From Priestia abyssalis (GTDB taxonomy: Bacteria > Bacillota > Bacilli > Bacillales > Bacillaceae_H), in contig NZ_KV917369.1 in NCBI RefSeq assembly GCF_002019595.1, positions 3,922,624-3,986,623 on the forward strand: DNA of 64,000 nt, written 5' to 3'. The notes beneath the pieces were generated by a model that had not been told where the DNA came from, searched no databases, and saw only the letters and a list, made by a program, of their open reading frames with translations. Made by a program: the position numbers and the translations under genes. Position 1 is the stretch's first letter. Each line of letters opens with the position of its first letter. Of this stretch, positions 37,050 through 44,861 are shown piece by piece.

Positions 37050-38414
37050 CTATTGCACTTTAAGGTGCCTCTTTGAGTAAAAACTTGTTAAAGCATATTG
37101 CTCATATGCATATCCGGCACGAAATAAGAGGTCTTCTCTATAGTGATCTGCGATTAACTGCAATCCAAGCGGAACTCCATGTTCTGTAAGGCCTAAAGGC
37201 ACTGATAACGTCGGATGTCCTGTGATGTTAAAAAGACTGGTGAAACGAACCATACAATCACCTAGGGATTCAGTTTGTTCCTCAATTGTTACTTCTTCTG
37301 TCTGTACATCAGCTGTGACAGTAGGTGTTGTCGGGGTGATCATTACATCAACTTCCAAAAAGATTTCTGATACCCTACGAGTCCATTCCTCTCGTTTTTG
37401 CAAGGCGTTTATATACTCAAAAGCAGAAATAAGCCGACTTTTTTCAAATGTTTTTTGTGCCCTTTCACTGTAAAGATGAATAGCAGACTGAATACGTTCT
37501 TTGTGAACAACCCCAACTTCAGAGGTCCCGAGTGTTCTCGCAAGACTAACTACATCTGTTAAAAAAGACGTGTCTACTTCTACTATGACAGCTCCTAAAT
37601 CGGTCATATACTGAATGGCTTTTTCATACATTCTCTTAACTTCATTATCCATATTTTCATTGAAATAATGTGTCGGCAGACCGATTCGCATACCTGCCAG
37701 TTCATTCAAACAGGCCTTAGTATAAGAGATACCTGTAAGGACCTCCATTATGATCGCTGTATCCTCAATATTACCTGCAATCGGTCCTGCGTGATCAAGA
37801 GTCCATGATAAAGGCGTCATCCCCTTCATGCTAACTAAGTTGTAAGTAGGTTTTAGGCCTACAACACCACAACAAGCTGCCGGTACACGAATTGATCCAG
37901 CAGTATCTGTGCCAATAGAACCTAAGCAGAGATTTGCTGCTACAGCAGCTGCTGAACCACCACTCGATCCACCAGCAGTCTTATTTCGATTCCACGGGTT
38001 AACGATATCACCAAAATAAGGATTCTCGGAGGTGATGCCAAATGCATATTCATACATATTATTTTTGCCGAGTAAAATGCTGCCCTCTTGCTCAAGCCTT
38101 GTAACAACTTCAGCATTTTCACTTGGGATCCGCTTCTCATCAATTATTGAGCCGCTGGTTGTTAAGACACCCTTCGTATCAATTGAATCTTTATACGAAA
38201 TAGGTACTCCTAACAAGCCCCTTACTTCTCCAGAGTTTATTTTTTTTTCTGCCTTTTCTGCCTGATGGAAAGCCTTTTCTTCCGTTATGGTAATATAAGA
38301 ATGGATCTGCGGATCTAGCTTTTTTATTCTATCTATATACCATTTTGTTATTTCCGTAGGAGAAAATCGTTTATTTTTGTATCCCTCCATCAGTTCTTTT
38401 ATCGTGAAAATCAT
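37050..38414 (-). CDS. Amidase signature family hydrolase
   Basis: The 454-residue amidase has the Ser-cisSer-Lys triad: the Lys in GVPISYKDSID (about 75-85), the cis-Ser in GGSSGGSAAAVAA and the nucleophile Ser in GTDTAGSIRVPAA. It should hydrolyse an amide or possibly an ester. It resembles GatA and other amidases, but no gatB or gatC is present, so a tRNA role is unlikely. The start at 38414 has AGGAGG 7 bases upstream; the open frame runs 13 codons more. It is the promoter-distal edge of the regulon, with its own operator-like site (38497-38510). An amide substrate would be an important clue to the pathway. Confidence 0.85.
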   Translation of the reverse strand: MIFTIKELMEGYKNKRFSPTEITKWYIDRIKKLDPQIHSYITITEEKAFHQAEKAEKKINSGEVRGLLGVPISYKDSIDTKGVLTTSGSIIDEKRIPSENAEVVTRLEQEGSILLGKNNMYEYAFGITSENPYFGDIVNPWNRNKTAGGSSGGSAAAVAANLCLGSIGTDTAGSIRVPAACCGVVGLKPTYNLVSMKGMTPLSWTLDHAGPIAGNIEDTAIIMEVLTGISYTKACLNELAGMRIGLPTHYFNENMDNEVKRMYEKAIQYMTDLGAVIVEVDTSFLTDVVSLARTLGTSEVGVVHKERIQSAIHLYSERAQKTFEKSRLISAFEYINALQKREEWTRRVSEIFLEVDVMITPTTPTVTADVQTEEVTIEEQTESLGDCMVRFTSLFNITGHPTLSVPLGLTEHGVPLGLQLIADHYREDLLFRAGYAYEQYALTSFYSKRHLKVQ

Positions 38415-38496
38415 TTTACATCCTCCTTTAGTTAATTTCAGTTCTAGAATCATTGTTTATTTTATCATCGTGTAAAAAAGTTGTATATCACTTTTT

Positions 38497-38510
38497 TGAA
38501 AACGCATTCA
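38497..38510. promoter_or_regulatory. Operator- and cre-like site upstream of the amidase
   Basis: TGAAAACGCATTCA keeps one half-site of the shared operator (GCATTCA) and also fits the CcpA cre consensus apart from one position. On the minus strand a TTGAAT -35 overlaps it, with ATATAC 17 bases on. It may be read by CcpA, by the local LacI protein, or by both. Confidence 0.6.
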
Positions 38511-38727
38511 AAATAGTCTATACTACTTTTTATATTTTCAGTGAAAGCTAGTTAAGGTTCGATTTACATATGAAGCTAATTTGAAGGTTAATGGATAAAT
38601 TCCTTTTGATTTTGGTCAAGCTCCTCCAGCCTTTTTTCACCTTATGCATGACTTCAAAGCCACTTAACAGCTAACCCATAGCTTCGTTGTTCTTATGAAA
38701 TGGAGCTCCTAATCAATCATTTATTAT

Positions 38728-38835
38728 AAAGAAAGTTTTCATCAGTGGGGGTTTTCGTTCATCCCCACCCAGGCCTCTTTGCTTCCTCTCAGCTTTGTGG
38801 TGGCGGCCATACTGCCTGTTAGAACGGGATAAACA
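38728..38835 (+). repeat. Dispersed palindromic repeat, copy 3 (diverged)
   Basis: CATCAGTGGGGGTTTTCGTT then CATCCCCACC, after which the second arm is lost. The far end ACTGCCTGTTAGAACGGGAT resembles the ACTGCCCGTTAATGCGGGAT end of copy 1. Confidence 0.55.
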
Positions 38836-38838
38836 AAA

Positions 38839-38870
38839 AACCTGTATAGATAAGCTTTCTATACAGGTTA
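38839..38870 (-). terminator. Terminator of the mur operon
   Basis: AACCTGTATAGA and its complement TCTATACAGGTT enclose a 6-base loop. Six U residues follow on the minus strand. It lies about 60 bases after the mupG stop. Confidence 0.88.
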
Positions 38871-38932
38871 CGCAGGTATTCCTTGTTCTAAAGTGACCAA
38901 GCACTCGTTTTTTCCTTGTATTCTGAGAGCGG

Positions 38933-39952
38933 CTATTGTCTCACACTCTTAAATTCCAATCTCTGACCAGGCTGAATAAGCGACAGAAGCTGCACATCCT
39001 CTGGAATGACCTGGCCGATGACATTGACCCGTTCGTCAGCTGGAAGATCCCTTAAAGCGATTTGCACTTCACCGCGATAACGCCCGTAAAGGTCATTGTC
39101 CATCGTAATTGTTCCATGCAGACGTTCAACCGTGTTGCTCGGCGCTACAGACTCCGTGCTTCTTGTATCCATTAAACGGAGCACATCTGGTGCAAAATCG
39201 GGACGAGGACGATACTCTCCTTCTTGCAAGATAGAGGATTGAATGCGGATTGGAAGAATCTTATCCGCATCATATTTGACCAATTGCTCCAAAAGCCCCT
39301 CTCCAGGGTCGGGATCACCGATATACACATCTGTCATACCGTAACGATACAGTTCAACTGCCGCTGCAAAGGAATCTATATCACGGTGGCATTCCAGAGT
39401 CGGAAGGCCGGCAAAAATGGGTCCCCTTTTCTCTCCTCTTCCCGGGACATATGCACAGACTGGAATATTAAAACGCTTGAATAAAGCTGTTTGATCAAGA
39501 AAAAAAAGCTCATCCAACCCGGTTTCACAACGCGGGTAAAAATTATGCCATGCGATTATCCTTTCGCAATCAATGCCGCTGGCAAGCAGCCTTTTCAAAT
39601 CGTCTTCTAAAATAATACTTGCGTTAAGGGCAATGTGAAATTGTTTTGACAAGTTAATAATCATATCGTAATCAAAAAAGTCATCCAGCCGAACTCCCAC
39701 AACACCTAGAGAAGTTAAGTCTTCCAATTTTTCAATACCTAAATGCCCCGGGGTCTTCATCGAAACATCTGCGTACACTTCCACTCCATGATGCTTTGCC
39801 GTTTCCAGCAATTTTTTGGCACAGCTTGCCAGGTCGCCTGTTTCTTCAGGAATGTGAAGCGAGGTAAATGCCCGCTTCACACCTTTTAGGCTCGCTTCAA
39901 TAATTCGTTGTTCAGCCAGAGGATCATTTAAATAAAAGGAGATTCCGATCAT
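38933..39952 (-). CDS. mupG: 6-phospho-N-acetylmuramidase (DUF871 family)
   Basis: The 339-residue DUF871 protein combines an N-terminal TIM-barrel-like glycosidase domain with a C-terminal beta domain (about 240-339). MupG of S. aureus, the characterised member, cleaves MurNAc-6-phosphate-GlcNAc, the phosphorylated disaccharide delivered by MurP. Recognisable parts are the start MIGISFYLND, a central RIIAWHNFYPRCETGL and AYVPGRGEKRGPIFAGLPTLE. The start codon overlaps the murP stop (ATGA), so it is the last gene of murQ-murR-murP-mupG. The cluster fits the MupG-dependent recycling route; amiE and nagZ are not adjacent. Confidence 0.9.
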   Translation of the reverse strand: MIGISFYLNDPLAEQRIIEASLKGVKRAFTSLHIPEETGDLASCAKKLLETAKHHGVEVYADVSMKTPGHLGIEKLEDLTSLGVVGVRLDDFFDYDMIINLSKQFHIALNASIILEDDLKRLLASGIDCERIIAWHNFYPRCETGLDELFFLDQTALFKRFNIPVCAYVPGRGEKRGPIFAGLPTLECHRDIDSFAAAVELYRYGMTDVYIGDPDPGEGLLEQLVKYDADKILPIRIQSSILQEGEYRPRPDFAPDVLRLMDTRSTESVAPSNTVERLHGTITMDNDLYGRYRGEVQIALRDLPADERVNVIGQVIPEDVQLLSLIQPGQRLEFKSVRQ

Positions 39953-41310
39953 TCAAATTCACCCGCCATCTCATCTTTAAACCCAAATAAATACGTAAAG
40001 ATAAACCCTGCTATATACGCAATCAGTAAACCCGCCAAGTATAAAAGAATTTGCTGGGTATGAACAAGGAAGGTCAACGGCAATCCGGAAACACCAACCG
40101 CAACCGTGGCGATTTTAAAGTAAGCTTGAAACGCACCGCCGATTCCTGCTCCGAGGCATGCCGTTAAAAACGGGCGGCCAAGAGGCAGGGTAACACCGAA
40201 AATTAGCGGTTCGCCAATTCCAAGCAGTCCTGAAGGAAGTGCACCGCCAATGGCTCGTTTTAAACGTGCTTTCTTCGTTTTCATGTAAATGGCAAATGCT
40301 GCACCAACTTGGCCCGCACCGCCCATTGCTAAAATCGGAAGAAGCGGATCGTCACCGATTGAGTTGATCAATTCAAGATGAACCGGAGTTAAACCTTGGT
40401 GCAGCCCCGTTACAACAAGAGGCAGGAAAGCTGCCCCCAATACAAAGCCTGCCACGACGCCTCCCAAATCTAAAATGGACAGCAAACCTTTTGTAATTCC
40501 ATCTGAAATAAATCCGCCGATTGGCATAAATACAAGATAAGTGACAACCCCTGTAATGAGTAAAGCGATCGTTGGCGTAATGATAATATCAAGTGACTGC
40601 GGTACAAAACGGCGAACACGCTTTTCCACCATCGCGATGAAAATAGCCGCAAATAAGACGCCGATTAGACCGCCTCGTCCCGGCAATAATTCTTCACCAA
40701 AAAGGCTTATGCCGGCAACAGCCGGGTTAATAATCAAAATACCAGCCAATCCACCTAAAGCTGGAGAACCGCCAAACTCCTTCGCAGCATTGATTCCGAC
40801 TAAAATGCCAAGATAGGCAAACAAGCCTCCGCCAATAACCGTTAAGATGGTGGCAAGTTGTGATTCTGCCGGCAGCCAACCCGCTTGAACAACCGCCTTT
40901 GTAATCCCCGTAATCAACCCTGACGCAACAAGAGCAGGAATAAGCGGGATAAAGATACTTGCAATTTGGCGCAAAAATAACTTAAATGGAGTGGCATTCT
41001 TTGCTTTTAACTCTGATTTTTTCTGTGCAGCAAGCTCTTCTAAATTAACGTCCCCTGAAGCCTGTAATAATTGGTCAAACTCTTCTGACACTTTATTCAC
41101 TTTGCCTGGTCCCAGGATGATTTGTAACGTCTCTTCTTCAACCAGCCCTAAAACGCCGTCAATCTTTTTGATTGCTTGTTTATTAACCATGTTCCCATCT
41201 TTCGGTGTTACACGCAGACGGGTCATACAATGCGTATAAGCTGCAATGTTTTGCGCCCCGCCAAGCTGTTCTAATATTTTTTTGGCTAAAATATGATTTT
41301 CCCCAGACAT
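39949..41310 (-). CDS. murP: PTS EIIBC component for MurNAc or MurNAc-GlcNAc
   Basis: The 453-residue phosphotransferase permease has an EIIB domain (about 1-90) with the phosphorylated Cys in YTHCMTRLRV (about residue 28), and a membrane EIIC domain (about 110-445) of the glucose-sucrose superfamily. There is no fused EIIA, so EIIA-Glc is borrowed from elsewhere. Its place between murR and mupG defines the substrate as N-acetylmuramic acid or its disaccharide. The start has GGGGG 7 bases upstream, and a cre-like site lies 47 bases before the start. Confidence 0.9.
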   Translation of the reverse strand: MSGENHILAKKILEQLGGAQNIAAYTHCMTRLRVTPKDGNMVNKQAIKKIDGVLGLVEEETLQIILGPGKVNKVSEEFDQLLQASGDVNLEELAAQKKSELKAKNATPFKLFLRQIASIFIPLIPALVASGLITGITKAVVQAGWLPAESQLATILTVIGGGLFAYLGILVGINAAKEFGGSPALGGLAGILIINPAVAGISLFGEELLPGRGGLIGVLFAAIFIAMVEKRVRRFVPQSLDIIITPTIALLITGVVTYLVFMPIGGFISDGITKGLLSILDLGGVVAGFVLGAAFLPLVVTGLHQGLTPVHLELINSIGDDPLLPILAMGGAGQVGAAFAIYMKTKKARLKRAIGGALPSGLLGIGEPLIFGVTLPLGRPFLTACLGAGIGGAFQAYFKIATVAVGVSGLPLTFLVHTQQILLYLAGLLIAYIAGFIFTYLFGFKDEMAGEFE

Positions 41311-41356
41311 TTCAGTTCCCCCTCTTTTCTATTTAAAGTTTGAAAATAATACGGTT

Positions 41357-41370
41357 TGAAAACGCTTTTA
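41357..41370 (-). promoter_or_regulatory. cre-like CcpA site between murR and murP
   Basis: TGAAAACGCTTTTA, one mismatch from the cre consensus. It is in the 112-base gap between murR and murP, where CcpA could reduce read-through into the transporter gene in the presence of glucose. Confidence 0.5.
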
Positions 41371-41422
41371 GAAAATGCTATAGGAAGCCCGGCTCACCTG
41401 GATAGCCGCATACGTTTGCGGG

Positions 41423-42277
41423 TTACTTGCTTTCTTTTAAGAACTGTATCGCTTCCCTCGTCTTGTCTATATAAGCAACCGTCTCCTCATAGTGTTTCGT
41501 TGCCATGCATAAGAACAAAATATCAATGACATAGAGCTGGGCAAGACGGGAAGACGTAGCCGCGCTTCGAAACGGCGCTTCAGTTGAATAAGACGTATAA
41601 AGACGAATATCTGCTAAGGAAGACACGGTAGATTGCCCGTATTTCGTTAAAGAGATAGTCTTTACACCGCGTTCTTTTGCCAATGAAAGGACCTTGATCA
41701 CTTCCGGTGTTTCTCCTGAAAAGGAAATACCGAATACTACATCATCTTGATTGGCATTCGCAATTAATGTCGCTGCAAGATGAGCATCTGTAAAAGCGGT
41801 TGAACCTTTATTGATCCGAAGAAACTTTTGCTGGGCATCCATCGCAATAATATGTGAAGCGCCTATTCCGAACAGATGCACATTATTTGCTTTAAGGATG
41901 GCTGTTACAGCACGCTCAAGCTCCTCGTAATTGATGATTTCGGCCGTATCGCTCAAGCTCTGAATACTGTTGCTCGTTGTCTTTTGGACAATGGATTGTA
42001 TTGATTCATCAGGCTCTATATCCCGATACCCCTGTTCGGCAGGTTTCACCAAATCTCCGGCAACCCTTACTTTCAATTCCTGGAACCCTTTTACCCCGAG
42101 TGATTTACAAAGCCGAATGACTGCTGCACTGCTGGCATTGGCTAATGCCCCTAACTCTCCTGCGGTGCTGTTTACGACGTCATGCGGATGTTTTAAAATG
42201 TACTCTGCAATTTTCCTCTCAGATGTGGGAAGCTGCGGAAGCATATTTTTGATCATATTTAATCCACCTGTTGCCAT
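41423..42277 (-). CDS. murR: RpiR-family regulator of MurNAc utilisation
   Basis: The 284-residue regulator has an N-terminal RpiR helix-turn-helix (ERKIAEYILKHPHDVV, ASSAAVIRLCKSLGVKGFQ) and a C-terminal SIS domain (about 125-260; VHLFGIGASHIIAMDAQQKF) that binds a phosphosugar, expected to be MurNAc-6-phosphate. The start at 42277 has AGGAG 7 bases upstream and follows the murQ stop by 12 bases. It probably represses the operon by binding the two palindromes at 43263-43312. Confidence 0.9.
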   Translation of the reverse strand: MATGGLNMIKNMLPQLPTSERKIAEYILKHPHDVVNSTAGELGALANASSAAVIRLCKSLGVKGFQELKVRVAGDLVKPAEQGYRDIEPDESIQSIVQKTTSNSIQSLSDTAEIINYEELERAVTAILKANNVHLFGIGASHIIAMDAQQKFLRINKGSTAFTDAHLAATLIANANQDDVVFGISFSGETPEVIKVLSLAKERGVKTISLTKYGQSTVSSLADIRLYTSYSTEAPFRSAATSSRLAQLYVIDILFLCMATKHYEETVAYIDKTREAIQFLKESK

Positions 42278-42289
42278 CCTTCTTCTCCT

Positions 42290-43198
42290 TTACTTTTTAC
42301 TAAGTTCAACTGCTTTCCTTACATATCCATTTGCCTGCTCAAGGAGTTCCTTAGCGGCTTCGTATCCCGTGTCGGCTTCCAACATCACAATGGCCGCCTT
42401 TACTTCGTTGTTTGCTGTTTCCAGCGTATCTTTTGCTTGATCATATGGGACTCCCGTGATTTTGCAGATGATGTTAATGGCGCGTTCCTTTAACTTATAG
42501 TTACTCACATGTACATCAACCATTAGATTTTCATATGCTTTCCCGAGATGAATCATCGTTGTTGTGGAAATCATATTCAAGATCATTTTGTGGGCAGTTG
42601 CTGCTTTTAGCCTTGTAGACCCTGTTAGAACTTCCGGGCCAACAACTATTTCGATGCTGTGGTCAGCAGCCTGACTGATTAAAGAATTTTTATTGCAAGA
42701 CAATGCGACCGCTTTTGCCCCAACACTGCGGGCATATTGAAGCGCACCCGTTACATACGGCGTGCGGCCGCTTGCCGCTATTCCAATCACTGTATCATTC
42801 ACTGTAAGATGAATGTCTTTTAAGTCTTGTGCACCAAGTTCTTCTTTATCTTCGGCACCTTCAACCGCTTTCACAAACGCCTTCTCTCCTCCAGCCATAA
42901 TACCTTGAACCATATCAGGAGCCGTACTAAAAGTCGGCGGGCATTCAACTGCATCCAATACACCCAATCTTCCGCTCGTACCAGCGCCGATGTAAATGAG
43001 GCGCCCTCCATTTTTTAATGACTCATAAGCAAATTGAATGGCCACTTCCACATCTGGAAGTACTTGTTGAACAGCTAAAGCAATTTTTTGGTCTTCTTCA
43101 TTCATGATTCTTAAAATTTCCGTTGTATCCGCCGTGTCTATATGCATCGTTTGATCATTACGAGATTCTGTCGTCAATAACGTAAGTTTTTGGTCCAT
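42290..43198 (-). CDS. murQ: N-acetylmuramic acid 6-phosphate etherase
   Basis: The 302-residue SIS-domain enzyme cleaves the lactyl ether of MurNAc-6-phosphate to GlcNAc-6-phosphate and lactate, the defining step of MurNAc catabolism. The sugar-phosphate loop [20 protein letters not shown] and the C-terminal UBA-like helical tail (about 245-300) are both present. The ATG at 43198 has GGAGGG 7 bases upstream; the open frame runs 5 codons more through that site. It is the first gene of the operon. Confidence 0.95.
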   Translation of the reverse strand: MDQKLTLLTTESRNDQTMHIDTADTTEILRIMNEEDQKIALAVQQVLPDVEVAIQFAYESLKNGGRLIYIGAGTSGRLGVLDAVECPPTFSTAPDMVQGIMAGGEKAFVKAVEGAEDKEELGAQDLKDIHLTVNDTVIGIAASGRTPYVTGALQYARSVGAKAVALSCNKNSLISQAADHSIEIVVGPEVLTGSTRLKAATAHKMILNMISTTTMIHLGKAYENLMVDVHVSNYKLKERAINIICKITGVPYDQAKDTLETANNEVKAAIVMLEADTGYEAAKELLEQANGYVRKAVELSKK

Positions 43199-43262
43199 TG
43201 ATGTACCCTCCAATTATCTTGTTGTAAAAAGTTTGCTTCATTACATCCTCATTATAGATTTT

Positions 43263-43312
43263 TTGAAATTAAATTTCAACAATAATATTATATATTTGAA
43301 ATTTAATTTTAA
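43263..43312. promoter_or_regulatory. Paired palindromes at the murQ promoter (likely MurR sites)
   Basis: TTGAAATTAAATTTCAA (43263-43279) is a near-perfect palindrome and TTGAAATTTAATTTTAA (43296-43312) a second, weaker one, with centres 33 bp apart. A TATAAT -10 on the minus strand lies between them. The layout fits repression by the RpiR-type MurR. Confidence 0.6.
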
Positions 43313-43328
43313 ATATACCAAAAAATAA

Positions 43329-43398
43329 AACCGGCAAATCGCCCGGTTTCTTTTCATAATAAAAGTATGTAAAAAGCCCCTTTCATGAGGAGCTTTTT
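43329..43398 (-). terminator. Two tandem terminator hairpins
   Basis: AAAAAGCCCC ... GGAGCTTTTT (43371-43398) and ACCGGC ... GCCCGGT (43330-43347) each form a stem followed by a U-rich stretch on the minus strand. They end transcription from the small gene at 43501 before the murQ promoter. Confidence 0.7.
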
Positions 43399-43500
43399 GA
43401 TTATACAAATCATTCAATTTACGGTCTATATGATTGAGTAAAAATAAGACGCATTCTCCTGCCTTCTCATCCATTAAGGAACATGCTTGGATATTTATAC

Positions 43501-43788
43501 TCAAGAGGTAATCACATTTTTCCTTGAAAAGTCTTGAATCATTTTCTGCAGATGTTTATGTCCTTCTCTTAACTTCAAAGATTCGTGCATGATTTTTTGA
43601 AAATCCTCCAAATCTTTATCTGAGGCACTTAACAGAGTTCTAGGAAGTCCTTCAGCCAGCTGCTGCAGTGTTAGTTCTCTCACAACCATTCCACTATCCC
43701 CTTCCTTTCGATATTCTGAGCTCTCTGTCTTTTCTACTGTCCCATCAATTTTTGTTTGATCTGATTCGGTTTGCTTCATTTTAATCAA
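43501..43788 (-). CDS. Small hypothetical protein
   Basis: I do not recognise this protein. The full frame has 95 residues and begins at a TTG with GGAGGG about 5 bases upstream. An internal ATG at 43689 is also well served (AAGGAAGGGG 8 bases upstream) and would give 62 residues starting MVVRELTLQQ. The N-terminal 33 residues are polar and low in complexity. The C-terminal part is helical and charged, with no membrane segment or signal peptide. Two ribosome binding sites and the tandem terminators downstream suggest a real short gene. Confidence 0.55.
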   Translation of the reverse strand: MIKMKQTESDQTKIDGTVEKTESSEYRKEGDSGMVVRELTLQQLAEGLPRTLLSASDKDLEDFQKIMHESLKLREGHKHLQKMIQDFSRKNVITS

Positions 43789-43994
43789 AGTTTCCCTCCT
43801 CAGTATAGTAATTTTCCAAAGAGAAAAAATCCCCTGCTTTAAACTGATTAAAATTTAGATAATTCTAAAAATTAATTCCTTTATACTAAGTAAATGGGGG
43901 AAAGACGGCAATAAGCGGTCTCGTTTATGACCCTTCATGGATAAAGTGCCTATCATTGTATAGTTGCCTATTGTTAGGGCTGCTCTTTGTATTA

Positions 43995-44861
43995 CTATTT
44001 CGCTAATCTCACTTTTCTCTCAATAGAGCTTTGCTTCTTCCTCGATAAAGATATGCAAGCAGTAATAATGCAAGCTCCTCCTAGAATCGTTAGCATATCA
44101 GGCACTTCTAGCCAGAATAAAAATCCCCACATGGCATTAAAGACTATTCCAATATACCGAGTTATTTCTACGACAATGACATTTTCATGGGTAAAAGCTT
44201 TCGTTAGGAATATTTGGCCCAGCAATGATACCACTCCTATACATACAAGAAAGAAAAGTTCCAATGGTGTGGGGATTACGAAATTATTCCACATAAGGGG
44301 AATTGATACGAGAGCAGCTGTCGCCAGGAAATAAAAGACAATTTCGTACGAGTGATGCTTTTTACTTAAATAGCGTATTGACGTCGCTGCACCTGCAGCA
44401 AATAACGCACTAAGAATGCCTATGAATGCATATATAGAATACGTAGAATAATTAAATGGTTTGACAAGCAAAATGGCGCCTAAAATAACAAGAGGAAGCA
44501 AAAAAAGCACTTTTTGAGACATTCTTTCCTTTAGAAATAGAGTCGAGAGAATAATGGCGAAAAAGGGTGATAAATGGGCCAGTATACTTGCATCAGCAAG
44601 CGGTATTTTAGAAATCGTATAAAAGTAGGCAAGCAGGTATAGAGCACCAAGGACACCACGGACTGCAAGCATAGGAACTCCTTTTGTCGAGAATGCCACT
44701 TTACTCTGTCTCATCATAAAATAGATGATGACAGTCCCGATTATGCTTCTAAAAAACACCACTTCTGCCGAAGGGATGGACAAACTAACCGCCTTTACAA
44801 GCGCATTCATAATACTAAAAATAAGGGAAGATAAAATGGCAAGAATAACACCGTTTTTCAT
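43995..44861 (-). CDS. EamA-family exporter, probably for the opine metallophore
   Basis: The 288-residue DMT/EamA transporter has ten helices in two EamA repeats (about 5-135 and 145-280). Its start codon overlaps the stop of the opine dehydrogenase gene (ATGA), so it is translated with it. In pseudopaline-type clusters an EamA protein (CntI) exports the finished metallophore, which gives the likely role here. It is the last gene of the cntL-cntM-exporter unit. Confidence 0.85.
   Translation of the reverse strand: MKNGVILAILSSLIFSIMNALVKAVSLSIPSAEVVFFRSIIGTVIIYFMMRQSKVAFSTKGVPMLAVRGVLGALYLLAYFYTISKIPLADASILAHLSPFFAIILSTLFLKERMSQKVLFLLPLVILGAILLVKPFNYSTYSIYAFIGILSALFAAGAATSIRYLSKKHHSYEIVFYFLATAALVSIPLMWNNFVIPTPLELFFLVCIGVVSLLGQIFLTKAFTHENVIVVEITRYIGIVFNAMWGFLFWLEVPDMLTILGGACIITACISLSRKKQSSIERKVRLAK

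Larger units (their letters stand above)
38415..38932. other. Gene-free interval upstream of the amidase
   Basis: The interval holds an operator-like site, a degenerate copy of the dispersed repeat (38728-38835) and the terminator of the mur operon (38839-38870). The 63-codon open frame across the repeat and terminator has no ribosome binding site and is not a gene. Confidence 0.5.

Noticed and set aside
37050..38414. gatA (Glu-tRNA amidotransferase subunit A)
   Set aside because: The amidase triad is shared with GatA, but gatC and gatB are missing and an operator-like site precedes it. A catabolic amidase is more likely.
38713..38904. 63-codon minus-strand frame
   Set aside because: It crosses the mur operon terminator and a repeat copy, and no ribosome binding site precedes it.
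43241..43504. 87-codon minus-strand frame overlapping the end of the small gene at 43501
   Set aside because: It reads through two terminator hairpins and the murQ promoter palindromes, and has no ribosome binding site of its own.
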